A program made the position numbers and the translations under genes. 64,000 nucleotides of DNA from Ruminococcus sp. AF31-8BH. Its GTDB lineage: Bacteria > Bacillota > Clostridia > Lachnospirales > Lachnospiraceae. Location of the stretch: the NCBI RefSeq assembly GCF_003460605.1, contig NZ_QTVN01000001.1, positions 1 to 64,000 on the forward strand, read 5' to 3'. Positions 34,061 to 44,216 of this stretch are shown here, one piece after another (the first letter of the stretch is position 1; every line of letters starts with the position of its first letter). Below the pieces are notes generated by a model. It worked only from the letters and a program-made list of their open reading frames with translations. It was not told the DNA's origin and did no database searches.

Positions 34061-34720
34061 TTATTTTCTTTTATCCAGCTTGTTGGCTATGAACATACCA
34101 ATTGTCTGGAAAATCTGTACCAGTACTACCAGAAGGATAACGGTCACCAGCATGATGTCCGTCTGCCAGCGGTTGTATCCGTAACGTACTGCAATGTCTC
34201 CAAGTCCGCCTCCTCCTACGGTTCCTGCCATTGCGGAGTAACCAAGGATAGTTCCTGTTACAATGGTAGCTCCTGAGATCAGGGATGTTCTTGCTTCTAC
34301 CAGCATTACCCTAAATACGATCTGAAGATTGCTTGCTCCCATGGATCTTGCAGCCTCGATAACTCCCGGGTCTACCTCATTTAAGGAAGACTCTACCATT
34401 CGTCCGATAAAAGGGATTGCCGCAATGGTAAGGGGTACGATGGTGGCTGTGGTTCCATAGCTTTTTCCTACCAGAAATCTGGTGAATGGAATAAGCAGGA
34501 TCAACAGGATCAGGAATGGGATGCTTCGGAAAATGTTTGCTATCACATCCAGAATCTTATATAGTACTGCGTTTGGCCGCAGACCCTCTTTGTCGGATAC
34601 TTTCAGCAGGATTCCAAGAGGCATTCCAAATACATATCCGAAGAAGGTGGAAAACAGGGTCATATATAATGTTTCCCCTACACCTGCGATTATCATATCG
34701 GTTACTTGTTTCGTCCACAT
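34061..34720 (-). CDS. metI: Methionine ABC transporter permease MetI
   Basis: This 219-aa protein has five to six membrane helices and the EAA-type motif EAARSMGASNLQIVFRVML. It matches MetI (VGETLYMTLFSTFFGYVFGMPLGILL). It starts 2 bp after the metN stop, with GGGGAGG inside the end of metN. Confidence 0.94.
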   Translation of the reverse strand: MWTKQVTDMIIAGVGETLYMTLFSTFFGYVFGMPLGILLKVSDKEGLRPNAVLYKILDVIANIFRSIPFLILLILLIPFTRFLVGKSYGTTATIVPLTIAAIPFIGRMVESSLNEVDPGVIEAARSMGASNLQIVFRVMLVEARTSLISGATIVTGTILGYSAMAGTVGGGGLGDIAVRYGYNRWQTDIMLVTVILLVVLVQIFQTIGMFIANKLDKRK

Positions 34721-34722
34721 AA

Positions 34723-35742
34723 TCAGTTCGCCTCCCCTATCTCAAGTCCACGTTCTGTAAGGAATTTCTTCATCTCCGGTACATTGGTACTGTCACTCAT
34801 GAACTGGAGGATCATTTCTCCTTTGGCTACACCGCCTACGTTTTTGGTGTTTGCCTTCAGAATGTTTACAGGTTCGTGGAAGGTTAATATAAGGTTTGCG
34901 ATTACTGGTTCGAATGCGGAGTTCTCAGAGAATACGATTCGAACGATTTCGCCGTCCTGGATTTCTGACTGGGTAAGCTTTTTGCTTTCTACATCGTTTC
35001 CAGAATCCTTGCTGATCAGTTCTTTGGCTACCTGTGATTTCGGGTGGCTGAAGATTTCTTCTACAAGGCCTTGTTCTTTTACTTCACCGTCTTTCATAAT
35101 TGCCACATGAGTACAAATCTCACGGACAACTGACATCTGGTGGGTAATGATCACAATGGTGATTCCGAATTTCTGATTGATGTCCTGCAAAAGTTCAAGT
35201 ATGGAGGATGTGGTCTGGGGATCCAGGGCGCTTGTGGCTTCGTCACAGAGCAGGATCTGTGGATCGGAGGCCAGGGCTCTGGCGATTGCCACTCTTTGTT
35301 TCTGTCCACCGGAGAGCTGTGCGGGATATGCTTTCGCTCTGTCTGCCAGTCCTACGATTTCCAGAAGCTCCAGGGCTTTTGCTCTTGCTTCGGCTTTTTT
35401 CTTCCCCTGGATGTACAGTGGGAAGCAGACGTTTTCCAGTACGTTTTTCTGCATAAGCAGGTTAAAATGCTGGAAAATCATTCCTATTTTCTCTCGCTCT
35501 TTGCGGAGTTCTTTTGGGGAAAATTCGCTGAGGGATTTTCCGTCTATTAATACTTTTCCTTCGGATGGTACTTCCAGAAAGTTCATACAGCGTACCAGGG
35601 TACTTTTTCCTGCACCGGACATTCCGATGATTCCGTAGATGTCTCCGGTTTCAATGGAGAGGCTTACGTGGTTCAGGGCTTGTACGGAACCGTCTTTGGT
35701 TTCGAAGGTTTTGCTCACATCTTGGATTAATATTGAAGACAT
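34723..35742 (-). CDS. metN: Methionine ABC transporter ATPase MetN
   Basis: This 339-aa ATPase has Walker A GMSGAGKST, signature LSGGQKQRVAIARAL, Walker B ILLCDEATSALD and a C-terminal NIL regulatory domain (about 265-335), which binds methionine in MetN. The ATG at 35742 follows GAGGAAAGAC. It is first in the metNIQ operon. Confidence 0.95.
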   Translation of the reverse strand: MSSILIQDVSKTFETKDGSVQALNHVSLSIETGDIYGIIGMSGAGKSTLVRCMNFLEVPSEGKVLIDGKSLSEFSPKELRKEREKIGMIFQHFNLLMQKNVLENVCFPLYIQGKKKAEARAKALELLEIVGLADRAKAYPAQLSGGQKQRVAIARALASDPQILLCDEATSALDPQTTSSILELLQDINQKFGITIVIITHQMSVVREICTHVAIMKDGEVKEQGLVEEIFSHPKSQVAKELISKDSGNDVESKKLTQSEIQDGEIVRIVFSENSAFEPVIANLILTFHEPVNILKANTKNVGGVAKGEMILQFMSDSTNVPEMKKFLTERGLEIGEAN

Positions 35743-35787
35743 GTCTTTCCTCTTTCCTTTAAGTGGTGTTTCATCGTCGATATGGTT

Positions 35788-35859
35788 ACTATAACACAAT
35801 TGGAGTAAAAGTGTTAATTCTTAAAAGTTAGGGCTAGTTATAGGATAAAACTATAGCTA
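35788..35859 (-). promoter_or_regulatory. metN promoter with LysR-type dyad
   Basis: On the minus strand TTAACA (35817-35812), an 18-bp spacer and TATAGT (35793-35788) form a good promoter. A dyad TAGTTATAG (35835-35843) / CTATAGCTA (35851-35859), 8 of 9 bp matched, sits just upstream of the -35 box, the usual place for a LysR-type activator site. No SAM riboswitch was found. Confidence 0.65.
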
Positions 35860-35942
35860 AGGTGGACGCCAGCGGGGGGTGTAGTGGGTGGGTGGTTAGG
35901 TTCAGCTTTAGTTGCAAATGGAAGTTTGCGTAAGTGAGTGGA

Positions 35943-36854
35943 TTATCGTAATGCTTTGTCTTTGTATTTGGCAATTTCCTCCAGATATTTCTGCCCTAAT
36001 TTACTAATCGTGGTGCCCTTCCTAGCGAGGTAGCCGATGGTCATGACCTCGTCGGAGTCTAGCTTCACGGCGCAGTAGTCGGAGCCGTTTAGTTCTTCGC
36101 AGATGATTCCGGAGCAGAGGGTGTAGCCGTTGAGGCCTACCATTAGGTTCAGGAGGGTGGCACGGTCGTTGGCTTTGATGAGGCGTTTGTATTCGTAGGT
36201 GCTCAGAACTTCTTCGGCGAAGTAGAAGGAGTTGTAGGTGCCCTGCTCGAAGGAGAGGCAGGGGTACTCGCGCAGGTCCTCCAGGGTGATCAGATCGCGG
36301 TCGGCCAGGGGATGCCCTTTCCACATGTAGACGTAGATGCTGCATTCCAGGATGGGATGGAATTCCAGGTTGGACTCGTGGAAAATCTTCTCCAGGACTT
36401 TGCGGTTGAAATCATTGAGGTACAGGATTCCAATCTCACTTTTGAAATCCTTTACATCGGTAATAATGTCATAGGTCCTGGTTTCGTGGACCGCGAACTC
36501 ATACTCATCCATTCCGAACTGCTTGACCATTTCCACGAAGGCATTGACCGCGAAGGTATAATGCTGCATGGAAACACTGAATTTCTTCTTGGTTTGTTCC
36601 TTGGAAATATATTTGGATTCGATCAGGGCGTACTGTTCTACCACCTGACGGGCGTAGCCTAAAAATTCCTCCCCCTCAGGAGTTACCGAAATTCCACGGT
36701 TGGTCCTTCGAAAAAGCTCCACCCCAATTTCCTCCTCCAACTCCCGTATCGCCGACGAAAGACTTGGCTGTGAAATAAAAAGTGTACGCGCTGCCTCATT
36801 CATAGAATTTGAATTCGCTACGGTAATCGCATAGCGAAGCTGTGCCAGGGTCAT
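35943..36854 (-). CDS. LysR-type regulator, probably of metNIQ
   Basis: This 303-aa protein has an N-terminal LysR winged helix (LRYAITVANSNSMNEAARTLFISQPSLSSAIRELEEEIG) and a C-terminal effector domain. It lies directly upstream of metN on the same strand, with a dyad between. That placement makes metNIQ the likely target, with a sulfur metabolite as effector, but this is inference. The C-terminal half (about 36020-36345) is more GC-rich than its surroundings. Confidence 0.88.
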   Translation of the reverse strand: MTLAQLRYAITVANSNSMNEAARTLFISQPSLSSAIRELEEEIGVELFRRTNRGISVTPEGEEFLGYARQVVEQYALIESKYISKEQTKKKFSVSMQHYTFAVNAFVEMVKQFGMDEYEFAVHETRTYDIITDVKDFKSEIGILYLNDFNRKVLEKIFHESNLEFHPILECSIYVYMWKGHPLADRDLITLEDLREYPCLSFEQGTYNSFYFAEEVLSTYEYKRLIKANDRATLLNLMVGLNGYTLCSGIICEELNGSDYCAVKLDSDEVMTIGYLARKGTTISKLGQKYLEEIAKYKDKALR

Positions 36855-36922
36855 ACGGATTCCTCTTTTCTATACTGTACTTGACAAATGTCGTTTATAC
36901 ACGTCGTATCAATTAACAGAGA

Positions 36923-38095
36923 TTACTCCAACGCTTGCTCATAGTCATCATAGTCATCATGTTCACTGCTCTCACCGCCCATTCTCACGCGAATGCCGTT
37001 GATCTCCACATCTTCCATGGGGATTACCAGGCATTTGCGGCCGTCGATGATGCGGGTTTCGACCAGTTCTACTTTCTCAGGCTCAACGTGGATGACAACG
37101 TCCGGGGTTTTGATCTCGAACTTGCGGGTGTTGGTGATGTTGGAGGCAACCATGGTGGCTTTTTCTCCGGCTGCCACGTCATACTGGTCATCGAAGGTTT
37201 CCAGCTTTTCCTCTTCTACGCCGCAGTCCTCAAAAAGGCGCTTCACCTCGGATTTGGTAAGTACCACCGGATCCGGAGAATCCTTCTGGGCTTCGATGAT
37301 CTCGTTCAGCTTCTCATGAATGTTCACAACTGTATCGTACTGGCAGTCCTCGCCAAGAGTTTCCTCCACAAGCAGGTTAAAGGAATCTCTCTGTCCGCCA
37401 GCTGACAGCGGCGCTGTGCATCCGAACATCTCGTCCACAAAAACATCATGGAGCTGCTCTGCATTCTTGGCGTAATAGAGCATTCCGTGAATGTCTGTGC
37501 TTCTGTCATTAAACACCGGGAAAAGAAATCCATTTTCCGGCATTTCCACGATCCAGTCGCGGATACGGTCCTGGATCAGGTTTGCTTCCGCATTATAGCA
37601 AAGTCCCGCCTTGGACAGCTTCACCGGGCAGATGCTGCAAAGAATGTGCTCGTAGATTTCCTCGGAAGCGTCGTCCATCTCAATGCCGTCAGAGGTTTTT
37701 CCCGGAATATCGTATACGGCATGGACAAGGATTATGTAATAATTCTCCGGGTAGTCATAGTTCTCGATAATTTTGTCGTAAAAGCTTTCGATCAGCTGGT
37801 CATCCTTTAACTTGCTTTTGCGAAGCTTCATGAGGAATTCGTGCTTGCCGCCCTCTTTTTCCTCCTCTAATGGAAACTCCATATTCATCAGGTTCTTTCC
37901 CAGTGTACCGGAAAGTGTTTTCTTGAAAATCTCAAAATATTTGAACATCTCTTCCTCGGAAAGGGAAAGAAATGCTTCTTTCAGCTCTGTCTTTTTATTT
38001 TTCTCAGCATCTACATAGCAGCCGCAAATGCGGGTAATGTCGCAGTTGGCTGGTGTAAACTGCTTCTTGATTTCGGAAATCTCTTTTTTGTTCAT
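36923..38095 (-). CDS. DUF4317 family protein
   Basis: This 390-aa acidic protein matches DUF4317 proteins, widespread in Lachnospiraceae (MNKKEISEIKKQFTP, CDITRICGCYVD, YYIILVHAVYDIPGK, GFLFPVFNDRSTDIH). AGAAGGAGC gives the start. Function is unknown. It lies 15 bp after the asparaginase gene and may share its transcript. Confidence 0.88.
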   Translation of the reverse strand: MNKKEISEIKKQFTPANCDITRICGCYVDAEKNKKTELKEAFLSLSEEEMFKYFEIFKKTLSGTLGKNLMNMEFPLEEEKEGGKHEFLMKLRKSKLKDDQLIESFYDKIIENYDYPENYYIILVHAVYDIPGKTSDGIEMDDASEEIYEHILCSICPVKLSKAGLCYNAEANLIQDRIRDWIVEMPENGFLFPVFNDRSTDIHGMLYYAKNAEQLHDVFVDEMFGCTAPLSAGGQRDSFNLLVEETLGEDCQYDTVVNIHEKLNEIIEAQKDSPDPVVLTKSEVKRLFEDCGVEEEKLETFDDQYDVAAGEKATMVASNITNTRKFEIKTPDVVIHVEPEKVELVETRIIDGRKCLVIPMEDVEINGIRVRMGGESSEHDDYDDYEQALE

Positions 38096-38110
38096 GTGTA
38101 TAAGCTCCTT

Positions 38111-39112
38111 CTATAAAAATAGCAGATCATGATTAATCGTCGTATAAAACAGTTCCTTAAATTTCTCCATATCCCGTGTCTGCCCAAGCGCCCACATCAT
38201 CTTCGTCACAGACGCCTCCAGAGTCATGTCATAGGACTCCAGCACCGGGAAACGCTCCTTGATGATTTTTCCCACCTGGTAAACTTCCATATCACTGCCC
38301 TCATGGGTAACCTGGGTCGCCATGCACACCGGCTTCCCAGCCTCGATCCAGTGCCCGATTGCCTCCATGAAATCGTCATTTTCATAATGAGGCAGCCCGC
38401 CCACACCGAAGGACTCAATGATCAGCCCGTCATAAGCCGGGAAAAGGGCATCCAGCACCTTCCCGTCAATTCCAGGTATCAGCTTCAGAAGAAAAATCTT
38501 CTGGTTCATCTCATGGTAAAACACCAGTGGTTTGGTAGACTGGTCCTTGTCATCAATGTAGAAAATAATTTTCTGATCATGGATGGACGCAATATCCGGA
38601 TAATTAATGCTGTAAAAAGCATTATAGCTTTTGGAAAATTCCTTCTTCGCCCGGGTACCTGCGATCACCTTGCCTCCAAACACAATGGAAATTCCATGGG
38701 CCCGGTCATGGGAAGCAAACCGCAGACTGTCCATCAGATTAGACCTTGCATCTGTAATTGCCAGATCAATAGGCTTCTGCGCTCCGGTAATTACAATGGG
38801 CCTGCGGTTATTCTGAATAAGATAAGACAAAGCCGCAGCTGTATATGCCATGGTATCGGTTCCATGGCATAGCACAAACCCGTCATAAAATTCATATTTC
38901 GACTCAATCAGTCTCGCCAGCTTCAGCCAGTGATCTGCACACACATTGGTGCTGTCCAGGGCAAAGGGCTGCACCGTATCAATGGTACAGAATTCTTTCG
39001 CCTCCGGAATATATTCCAGCAATTCCTCCGCCGAAATCTGCGGTGCCAGTCCATCTGCTGTATATTTAGATGCAATGGTACCTCCGGTAGCAATGAGAAG
39101 TATTTTTTTCAT
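38111..39112 (-). CDS. L-asparaginase
   Basis: This 333-aa protein has both asparaginase signatures: LLIATGGTIAS with catalytic Thr near the N-terminus and FVLCHGTDTMAYTA further in, with ITGAQKPI and DARSNLMDS. It deamidates asparagine to aspartate. There is no signal peptide, so it is the cytoplasmic type. AAGGAG precedes the ATG at 39112; the longer frame lacks a ribosome site. Confidence 0.92.
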   Translation of the reverse strand: MKKILLIATGGTIASKYTADGLAPQISAEELLEYIPEAKEFCTIDTVQPFALDSTNVCADHWLKLARLIESKYEFYDGFVLCHGTDTMAYTAAALSYLIQNNRRPIVITGAQKPIDLAITDARSNLMDSLRFASHDRAHGISIVFGGKVIAGTRAKKEFSKSYNAFYSINYPDIASIHDQKIIFYIDDKDQSTKPLVFYHEMNQKIFLLKLIPGIDGKVLDALFPAYDGLIIESFGVGGLPHYENDDFMEAIGHWIEAGKPVCMATQVTHEGSDMEVYQVGKIIKERFPVLESYDMTLEASVTKMMWALGQTRDMEKFKELFYTTINHDLLFL

Positions 39113-39179
39113 GCGTTTCTCCTTCATTTGATATTTGAACATCAACTCTTGGCAACTCGTCTGGCGCTGCACCATCTGC

Positions 39180-39214
39180 CAAAAAAGCCCGCCCGAATCT
39201 TCCCCAGGCAGGCT
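39180..39214 (-). terminator. Terminator after the PrsA-like gene
   Basis: On the minus strand AGCCTGCC (39214-39207) pairs with GGCGGGCT (39193-39186), followed by TTTTTT. Confidence 0.8.
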
Positions 39215-39287
39215 CTTTTATCATGTTATCCAACTTATGCAGTTCTCATTCGTTTACCTAAGAACTTCAATTATCGTTTAGCGATTC

Positions 39288-40580
39288 TTAGTTTTCCTCA
39301 GTTGTTTCCTCGGCAGTATCAGCAGAATCTGTACTTGCAGTCTCGCTGTCGGCACTCTCGTCTGCAGCAGTCTCATCGGTGCTGTCTGTACTCTCCGCTG
39401 CATCTGTCTCTTCTGTATCATCAGCTGCAGTCGTGTCCTCGCTGCTGTCAGCTGCCTCGCTGTCCTCAGAATCAGCTGCTTCACTGGTATCTGCTGCAGT
39501 ATCTGTGCCTGCATCCTCGCTTGTATCAGCGGTGGTATCCTTGATTGTGAAGCTGTGGTCATCTGTAATTGTCAAAGTAGCAAGCACCTTATCATTCACA
39601 GTGATCTCTGCATCATCCAGCCACTGCTGGGTTGTCTCAGAATAATAGTTGCTGCGCTTGGTATTCTCAAGGGATTCCTTCTTGGAAGCAGTTGCATCCT
39701 CATCATTTACCTTGTCCATACGAAGAACATATACGTTGGTATCTGTCTCAACCAGCTCATCATAAACCTCTCCGTCCTTCAGAGTTCTAAGAGCCTCAAC
39801 AACTGCATCATCATAGGAATTGGAAATATCCTCGTCATCACTGTCATTTGTGAAAATAGTTCCGGTCAGTCCGCTGTAAGTATCATCAACAGCCTTGGCT
39901 GTCTCGCCCATATCTGCTGTCGGATCCTCTTTCATCTTATCCAGGATCTCCTGTGCCTGCTCCTTGCGGGTAGCAATATCATCATCGGTAAGGTCATCTC
40001 CACTGATGGAAATACTTACATAGCTGAAAGAAGACTGCTGTGCCTCCTCATCCGTTATGTTAACCTCAGCCTCGTTGCGGATCGGATCGTAAATTCTCTG
40101 TCGGTAAGTCTCAAGCTCCAGAAGAGTCTTAACCTGATCTTCGGAAACAGCAAGCTCCTTCATAGTGTCCTCGTCATTGTCCTGCATAAACTGTGCTGCT
40201 GCATCTGCAATAGCAGTCTCATCATCAGAAGTAACCTCAACGCCATAGTCTGCAGCCTTCTCCTTCATGATGTACATCAGCTCAACCTGCCCCAGGAACT
40301 GTCCTACAGCCTGCTCGCCGTATGTAGTGCCAGCATCTTCGTCTACAACCTGGCTCCAGATATTTCCAGCACTTCCCATAAAGCTCTTATACATGGCAAC
40401 CGTCTGTGCCTGTGACTCACGTGCGTACAGACTTACAACCCCCATAGGAATGTCTGTGCCATCCACAGTTGCAACGGTCTTCTCTCCATCTATAGACTTA
40501 CTTCCACATCCGGAAAGCATTCCAATTGCCATTACGCCACTTAATGCCACTACGGTTGTGTTCTTCACGATTTTCTTCAT
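39288..40580 (-). CDS. PrsA/SurA-like lipoprotein foldase with acidic tail
   Basis: This 430-aa lipoprotein has a signal peptide ending MLSGC-GSK and a SurA_N-type helical domain (ATVDGTDIPMGVVSLYAR, GQFLGQVELMYIMKEKA). The central region holds a parvulin-like segment (FSYVSISISG...LTGTIFTND...ALRTLKDGEV) that may be degenerate. The last 85 residues are almost only Thr, Ser, Asp, Glu and Ala. It probably helps fold exported proteins. The ATG at 40580 follows GGTGATC. Confidence 0.82.
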   Translation of the reverse strand: MKKIVKNTTVVALSGVMAIGMLSGCGSKSIDGEKTVATVDGTDIPMGVVSLYARESQAQTVAMYKSFMGSAGNIWSQVVDEDAGTTYGEQAVGQFLGQVELMYIMKEKAADYGVEVTSDDETAIADAAAQFMQDNDEDTMKELAVSEDQVKTLLELETYRQRIYDPIRNEAEVNITDEEAQQSSFSYVSISISGDDLTDDDIATRKEQAQEILDKMKEDPTADMGETAKAVDDTYSGLTGTIFTNDSDDEDISNSYDDAVVEALRTLKDGEVYDELVETDTNVYVLRMDKVNDEDATASKKESLENTKRSNYYSETTQQWLDDAEITVNDKVLATLTITDDHSFTIKDTTADTSEDAGTDTAADTSEAADSEDSEAADSSEDTTAADDTEETDAAESTDSTDETAADESADSETASTDSADTAEETTEEN

Positions 40581-40703
40581 ATTGATCACCAATTACCCTT
40601 TCACTGATGTGCCACTGAGTCACCACGCACAGCCGGCATGATCCCCCAATGCGGACACGCTAATAAGAGTATAAAACTTTTTTCCCATGAGGGCAAGTAG
40701 AAA

Positions 40704-40759
40704 GGGGAAAATCTGATAGAATTCACACAATTTTCGCGAATTTCCATCGGATTTTCCCC
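40704..40759 (-). terminator. Long hairpin after mfd
   Basis: GGGGAAAATC (40704-40713) and GATTTTCCCC (40750-40759) form a perfect 10-bp stem with further pairing inside. On the minus strand it is followed by TTTCT, a moderate terminator for mfd. Confidence 0.55.
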
Positions 40760-40813
40760 ACCCAAAGCCTACTTTAAATCAAAATATCCGAAAGCATTCA
40801 ACAGCCCAGCCGT

Positions 40814-43800
40814 CTACTGCTTTTCGCTCTTTCCTTCCTCTTCCACCAGTTCCATCAGTTCCTTCGCAAACACCGTCAGTGCCTGCACAATATCCCCCAC
40901 CGGCGCAAACAGGAATTTCGGCTCTTTGTCCGGCTTGAACTGCAGCTGTCTGCGGTATTTGGCAACCAGCGGCGGAATTCCCTCCGGGTTCAGCTTTGCA
41001 CTTTCATAAAGGGTAATGCGGATTTCCTTTTGCAGCTGCTTGATTTCTGTAATATATCCCTGATGAGCCACAGCCTTCAGTCTTGCAATGGCAAGCAGAT
41101 TCAAAACAGCTTTCGGCGGCTCACCAAAACGATCGATCAGCTCCTCCAGCATATCATCATACTCCTGCTGGGACTCAATTCCCGCAATACGCTTGTAAAT
41201 GTCCAGCTTCTGGAACTCATTGCTGATATAAGTATCCGGGATAAACGCATCCATATTCAGATCAATGGTGGTCTCGAAATCCTCCATTGTGTGAATGCCC
41301 TTCGCCTCTTTGACCGCCTCGCTGAGCATTTTGCAGTACAGGTCATAACCCACTGCATTCATGTGTCCATGCTGCTGCGCTCCCAGCAGATTTCCTGCGC
41401 CGCGAAGCTCCAGGTCACGCATTGCGATCTTAAACCCGCTTCCAAGATCTGTAAATTCCCGGATCGCAGAAAGACGTTTCTCCGCCACTTCCCGCAGCAT
41501 GGTATTTCTCCTGTACATAAGGAAGGCATAGGCCGTCCTGTTGGAGCGCCCGATTCGTCCTCTTAACTGGTAAAGCTGGGAAAGTCCGTATTTGTCAGAA
41601 TCATGGATGATCATGGTATTTACATTGGAAATATCCAGCCCAGTCTCAATAATCGTGGTAGAAACCAGCACATCAATATCCCCATTGATAAAGTCATACA
41701 TTACCCGTTCCAGTTCCCGCTCGCTCATCTGTCCATGAGCAAAATCCACCCTGGCTTCCGGAACCAGCTTGCTGATCCGAAGGGCAACCTCGTCAATATC
41801 TGTCACCCGGTTATAAACGTAATAAACCTGTCCTCCTCGCCGAAGCTCTCTTCCGATTGCCTCGCGAACGGTCTCCTCGTCATACTCCATAACATAAGTC
41901 TGAATAGGCATACGGTCCATAGGCGGCTCCTCCAGCACGCTCATGTCACGGATTCCGATCATGCTCATATGGAGGGTTCTGGGAATCGGCGTTGCAGTCA
42001 GGGTAAGCACATCAATATCCTTTTTCAGCTGCTTGATCTTCTCCTTATGGGTAACGCCGAAACGCTGCTCCTCATCAATGATCAAAAGCCCCAGATTCCG
42101 GTACTCCACATCCTTGGAAAGCACTCTGTGGGTACCGATCACAATGTCCACCTGGCCCTTTTTCAGATCCTGGATGGTCTTTTTCTGCTGGGCAGAAGTT
42201 CGGAAACGGCAGAGAAGATCCACTCGCACCGGGAACTCCTTCATTCTCTGGATAAATGTGTTGTAAACCTGCTGGGCCAAAATGGTGGTAGGCACAAGAT
42301 ACACAACCTGTCTGCTCTCCTGCACTTCCTTAAAGGCAGCGCGAAGGGCAACCTCCGTTTTGCCATAGCCAACGTCACCGCAAACCAGACGGTCCATGAT
42401 CTTGGTGCTCTCCATATCCCGCTTGGTATCCTCAATGGCATTCAGCTGATCCTCGGTTTCCTCATAAGGGAACATTTCCTCAAACTCACGCTGCCATACG
42501 GTATCTGGTCCGCATACATATCCCTCTTTTTCCTGGCGCACCGCATAAAGCTTCACCAGCTCTTTGGCGATATTTTTGACCGCGCCCTTTACCTTTGACT
42601 TGGTGCGGTTCCACTCCTGGTTTCCAAGCTTATTCAGCTTCGGCGTCTTGGCAGTGTCCGCGCCAGAATATTTCTGCAGGGCATCCAGCTGGGTTGCCAG
42701 AATATACAGATTGCTTCCGTCCCGGTACTCGATCTTGATGTAGTCCTTGACAACTTTGTCCACTTCCACCTTCTCGATTCCCCGGTAAATTCCAAGTCCA
42801 TGCTTCTCATGAACCACATAATCCCCGATGGAAAGCTCTGCAAAATCCTGGATTCGCTTTCCATTGTAGGTTTTCTTCTTTTTCTTTTTTTTCTGCTCCT
42901 GACCGAAAATATCTGTTTCCGTGATCACCGCAAACTTGATCAGCGGATACTCAAAGCCTTTCCGGGCATGACCGTACATTACCATAATCTCGCCTGGATG
43001 AATCTGGCGGTCATAGTCCTGTCCGTAAAAAGCATTCAGGTCATTTTCCCGAAGGTCCTTCGCCAGTCGTTCCGCCCTGGTACGAGAACCAGAAAGCAGG
43101 GCAATCTGGTAACCCTGTTTCTTATATTTCTTCAGATCCTCCACAAGAAGCTCGAAGCTGCTGTTGTAGGAGGTCACGCTCTGCACGGTCAGATTAAATT
43201 TCTCCGGAGCAAAATTCCACTCCACAGCCCGCGGTTCCAGTGCAGACAAAGAAACTGCCCTGCACTTATTCAATTCTTTTTGCACTTTGGAAAATTCACA
43301 CAGCCACTGTACCGGAAGATCCTGCTCCCCCTTTTCCTCCCTGTGCATACGGCTCTGGCGGTACTCTTCCTCTACGCCAAGTCCGTTTTCCAGAATACGG
43401 TTGGGCTCATCCAGAAACAGCAGTGTTTTTTCCCTGGGAAAATAATCCGGGAAGGATACCAGCCTTTTGCCGCTGGTCCATTCCACTGCCGGATAGATGG
43501 CGATCTCGTCCAGGTTTTCCAGGGACCTCTGGCTCTCCGCGTCAAAGCTTCGAATGGAATCTACTTCGTCTCCCCACAGCTCGATTCGCCAGGGATTCTC
43601 TTCTGTCAGGCAGTAAATATCCACAATTCCGCCCCGCACGGAAAACTGTCCCGGCATTTCCACCTGGCCTACCCGCTCGTAGCCCAGATCCACCAGCGCC
43701 TTTTTCAAAAGATCCATATTGATAACGCTGTCCCCGTAAAAATGCAGTACTTTTTTGCCGATTTCTTCCAGGGGCATCAGGTAGTCCATACAGCCGTCAA

Positions 43801-44155
43801 TGCTTGTGACAACAGTCAGGTCCTCCTGCTCCAGAAGCGCCTTTACCACACACATTCTCTGGCGAATCAGCAGATTTCCCTGAATATCTGCCTGGAAAAA
43901 CAAAAGATCCTTCGCCGGATAAAACAGGGTATCCTTATTATAAAAGCGCAGGTCCTCGAAGGTTTCCTTCGCCTGGCGCTCATCTCCTGCGATTACAAGG
44001 CGCAAGGGTGCTTTGCCGGAAAGTCCATGGATCAGGTGCGCCTTCTGGGACTCCAGACAGCCTGTGATCTGAACAATTCCCTGGTTCTTCTCAAGGCTTT
44101 TTTCTATTTCTTCAAATTCTGCCATCCCCTTCAGGGGCTGGGTAAATGAAAGCAT
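40814..44155 (-). CDS. mfd: Transcription-repair coupling factor Mfd
   Basis: This 1113-aa protein has a UvrB-like N-terminus, an RNA-polymerase-interaction domain (IGDYVVHEKHGLGIYRGIEKV), a translocase with Walker A CGDVGYGKTE and DEEQ box, and a C-terminal TRCF domain (TISNEFQKLDIYKRIA). It removes stalled polymerase and recruits UvrA. Length is typical. A lysine run (KKKKKK, about residue 430) interrupts a loop before the polymerase-interaction domain. Confidence 0.97.
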   Translation of the reverse strand: MLSFTQPLKGMAEFEEIEKSLEKNQGIVQITGCLESQKAHLIHGLSGKAPLRLVIAGDERQAKETFEDLRFYNKDTLFYPAKDLLFFQADIQGNLLIRQRMCVVKALLEQEDLTVVTSIDGCMDYLMPLEEIGKKVLHFYGDSVINMDLLKKALVDLGYERVGQVEMPGQFSVRGGIVDIYCLTEENPWRIELWGDEVDSIRSFDAESQRSLENLDEIAIYPAVEWTSGKRLVSFPDYFPREKTLLFLDEPNRILENGLGVEEEYRQSRMHREEKGEQDLPVQWLCEFSKVQKELNKCRAVSLSALEPRAVEWNFAPEKFNLTVQSVTSYNSSFELLVEDLKKYKKQGYQIALLSGSRTRAERLAKDLRENDLNAFYGQDYDRQIHPGEIMVMYGHARKGFEYPLIKFAVITETDIFGQEQKKKKKKKTYNGKRIQDFAELSIGDYVVHEKHGLGIYRGIEKVEVDKVVKDYIKIEYRDGSNLYILATQLDALQKYSGADTAKTPKLNKLGNQEWNRTKSKVKGAVKNIAKELVKLYAVRQEKEGYVCGPDTVWQREFEEMFPYEETEDQLNAIEDTKRDMESTKIMDRLVCGDVGYGKTEVALRAAFKEVQESRQVVYLVPTTILAQQVYNTFIQRMKEFPVRVDLLCRFRTSAQQKKTIQDLKKGQVDIVIGTHRVLSKDVEYRNLGLLIIDEEQRFGVTHKEKIKQLKKDIDVLTLTATPIPRTLHMSMIGIRDMSVLEEPPMDRMPIQTYVMEYDEETVREAIGRELRRGGQVYYVYNRVTDIDEVALRISKLVPEARVDFAHGQMSERELERVMYDFINGDIDVLVSTTIIETGLDISNVNTMIIHDSDKYGLSQLYQLRGRIGRSNRTAYAFLMYRRNTMLREVAEKRLSAIREFTDLGSGFKIAMRDLELRGAGNLLGAQQHGHMNAVGYDLYCKMLSEAVKEAKGIHTMEDFETTIDLNMDAFIPDTYISNEFQKLDIYKRIAGIESQQEYDDMLEELIDRFGEPPKAVLNLLAIARLKAVAHQGYITEIKQLQKEIRITLYESAKLNPEGIPPLVAKYRRQLQFKPDKEPKFLFAPVGDIVQALTVFAKELMELVEEEGKSEKQ

Positions 44156-44216
44156 GGCTTTCCTCCTTTATCGATTTTTGCCGCCCCAGGAGCATATTGA
44201 AAAAAAGTTCCAGGGG

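Noticed and set aside
35743..35942. SAM (S-box) riboswitch before metN
   Set aside because: None of the conserved S-box stems or loop sequences was found; the region shows a promoter and a LysR-type dyad instead.
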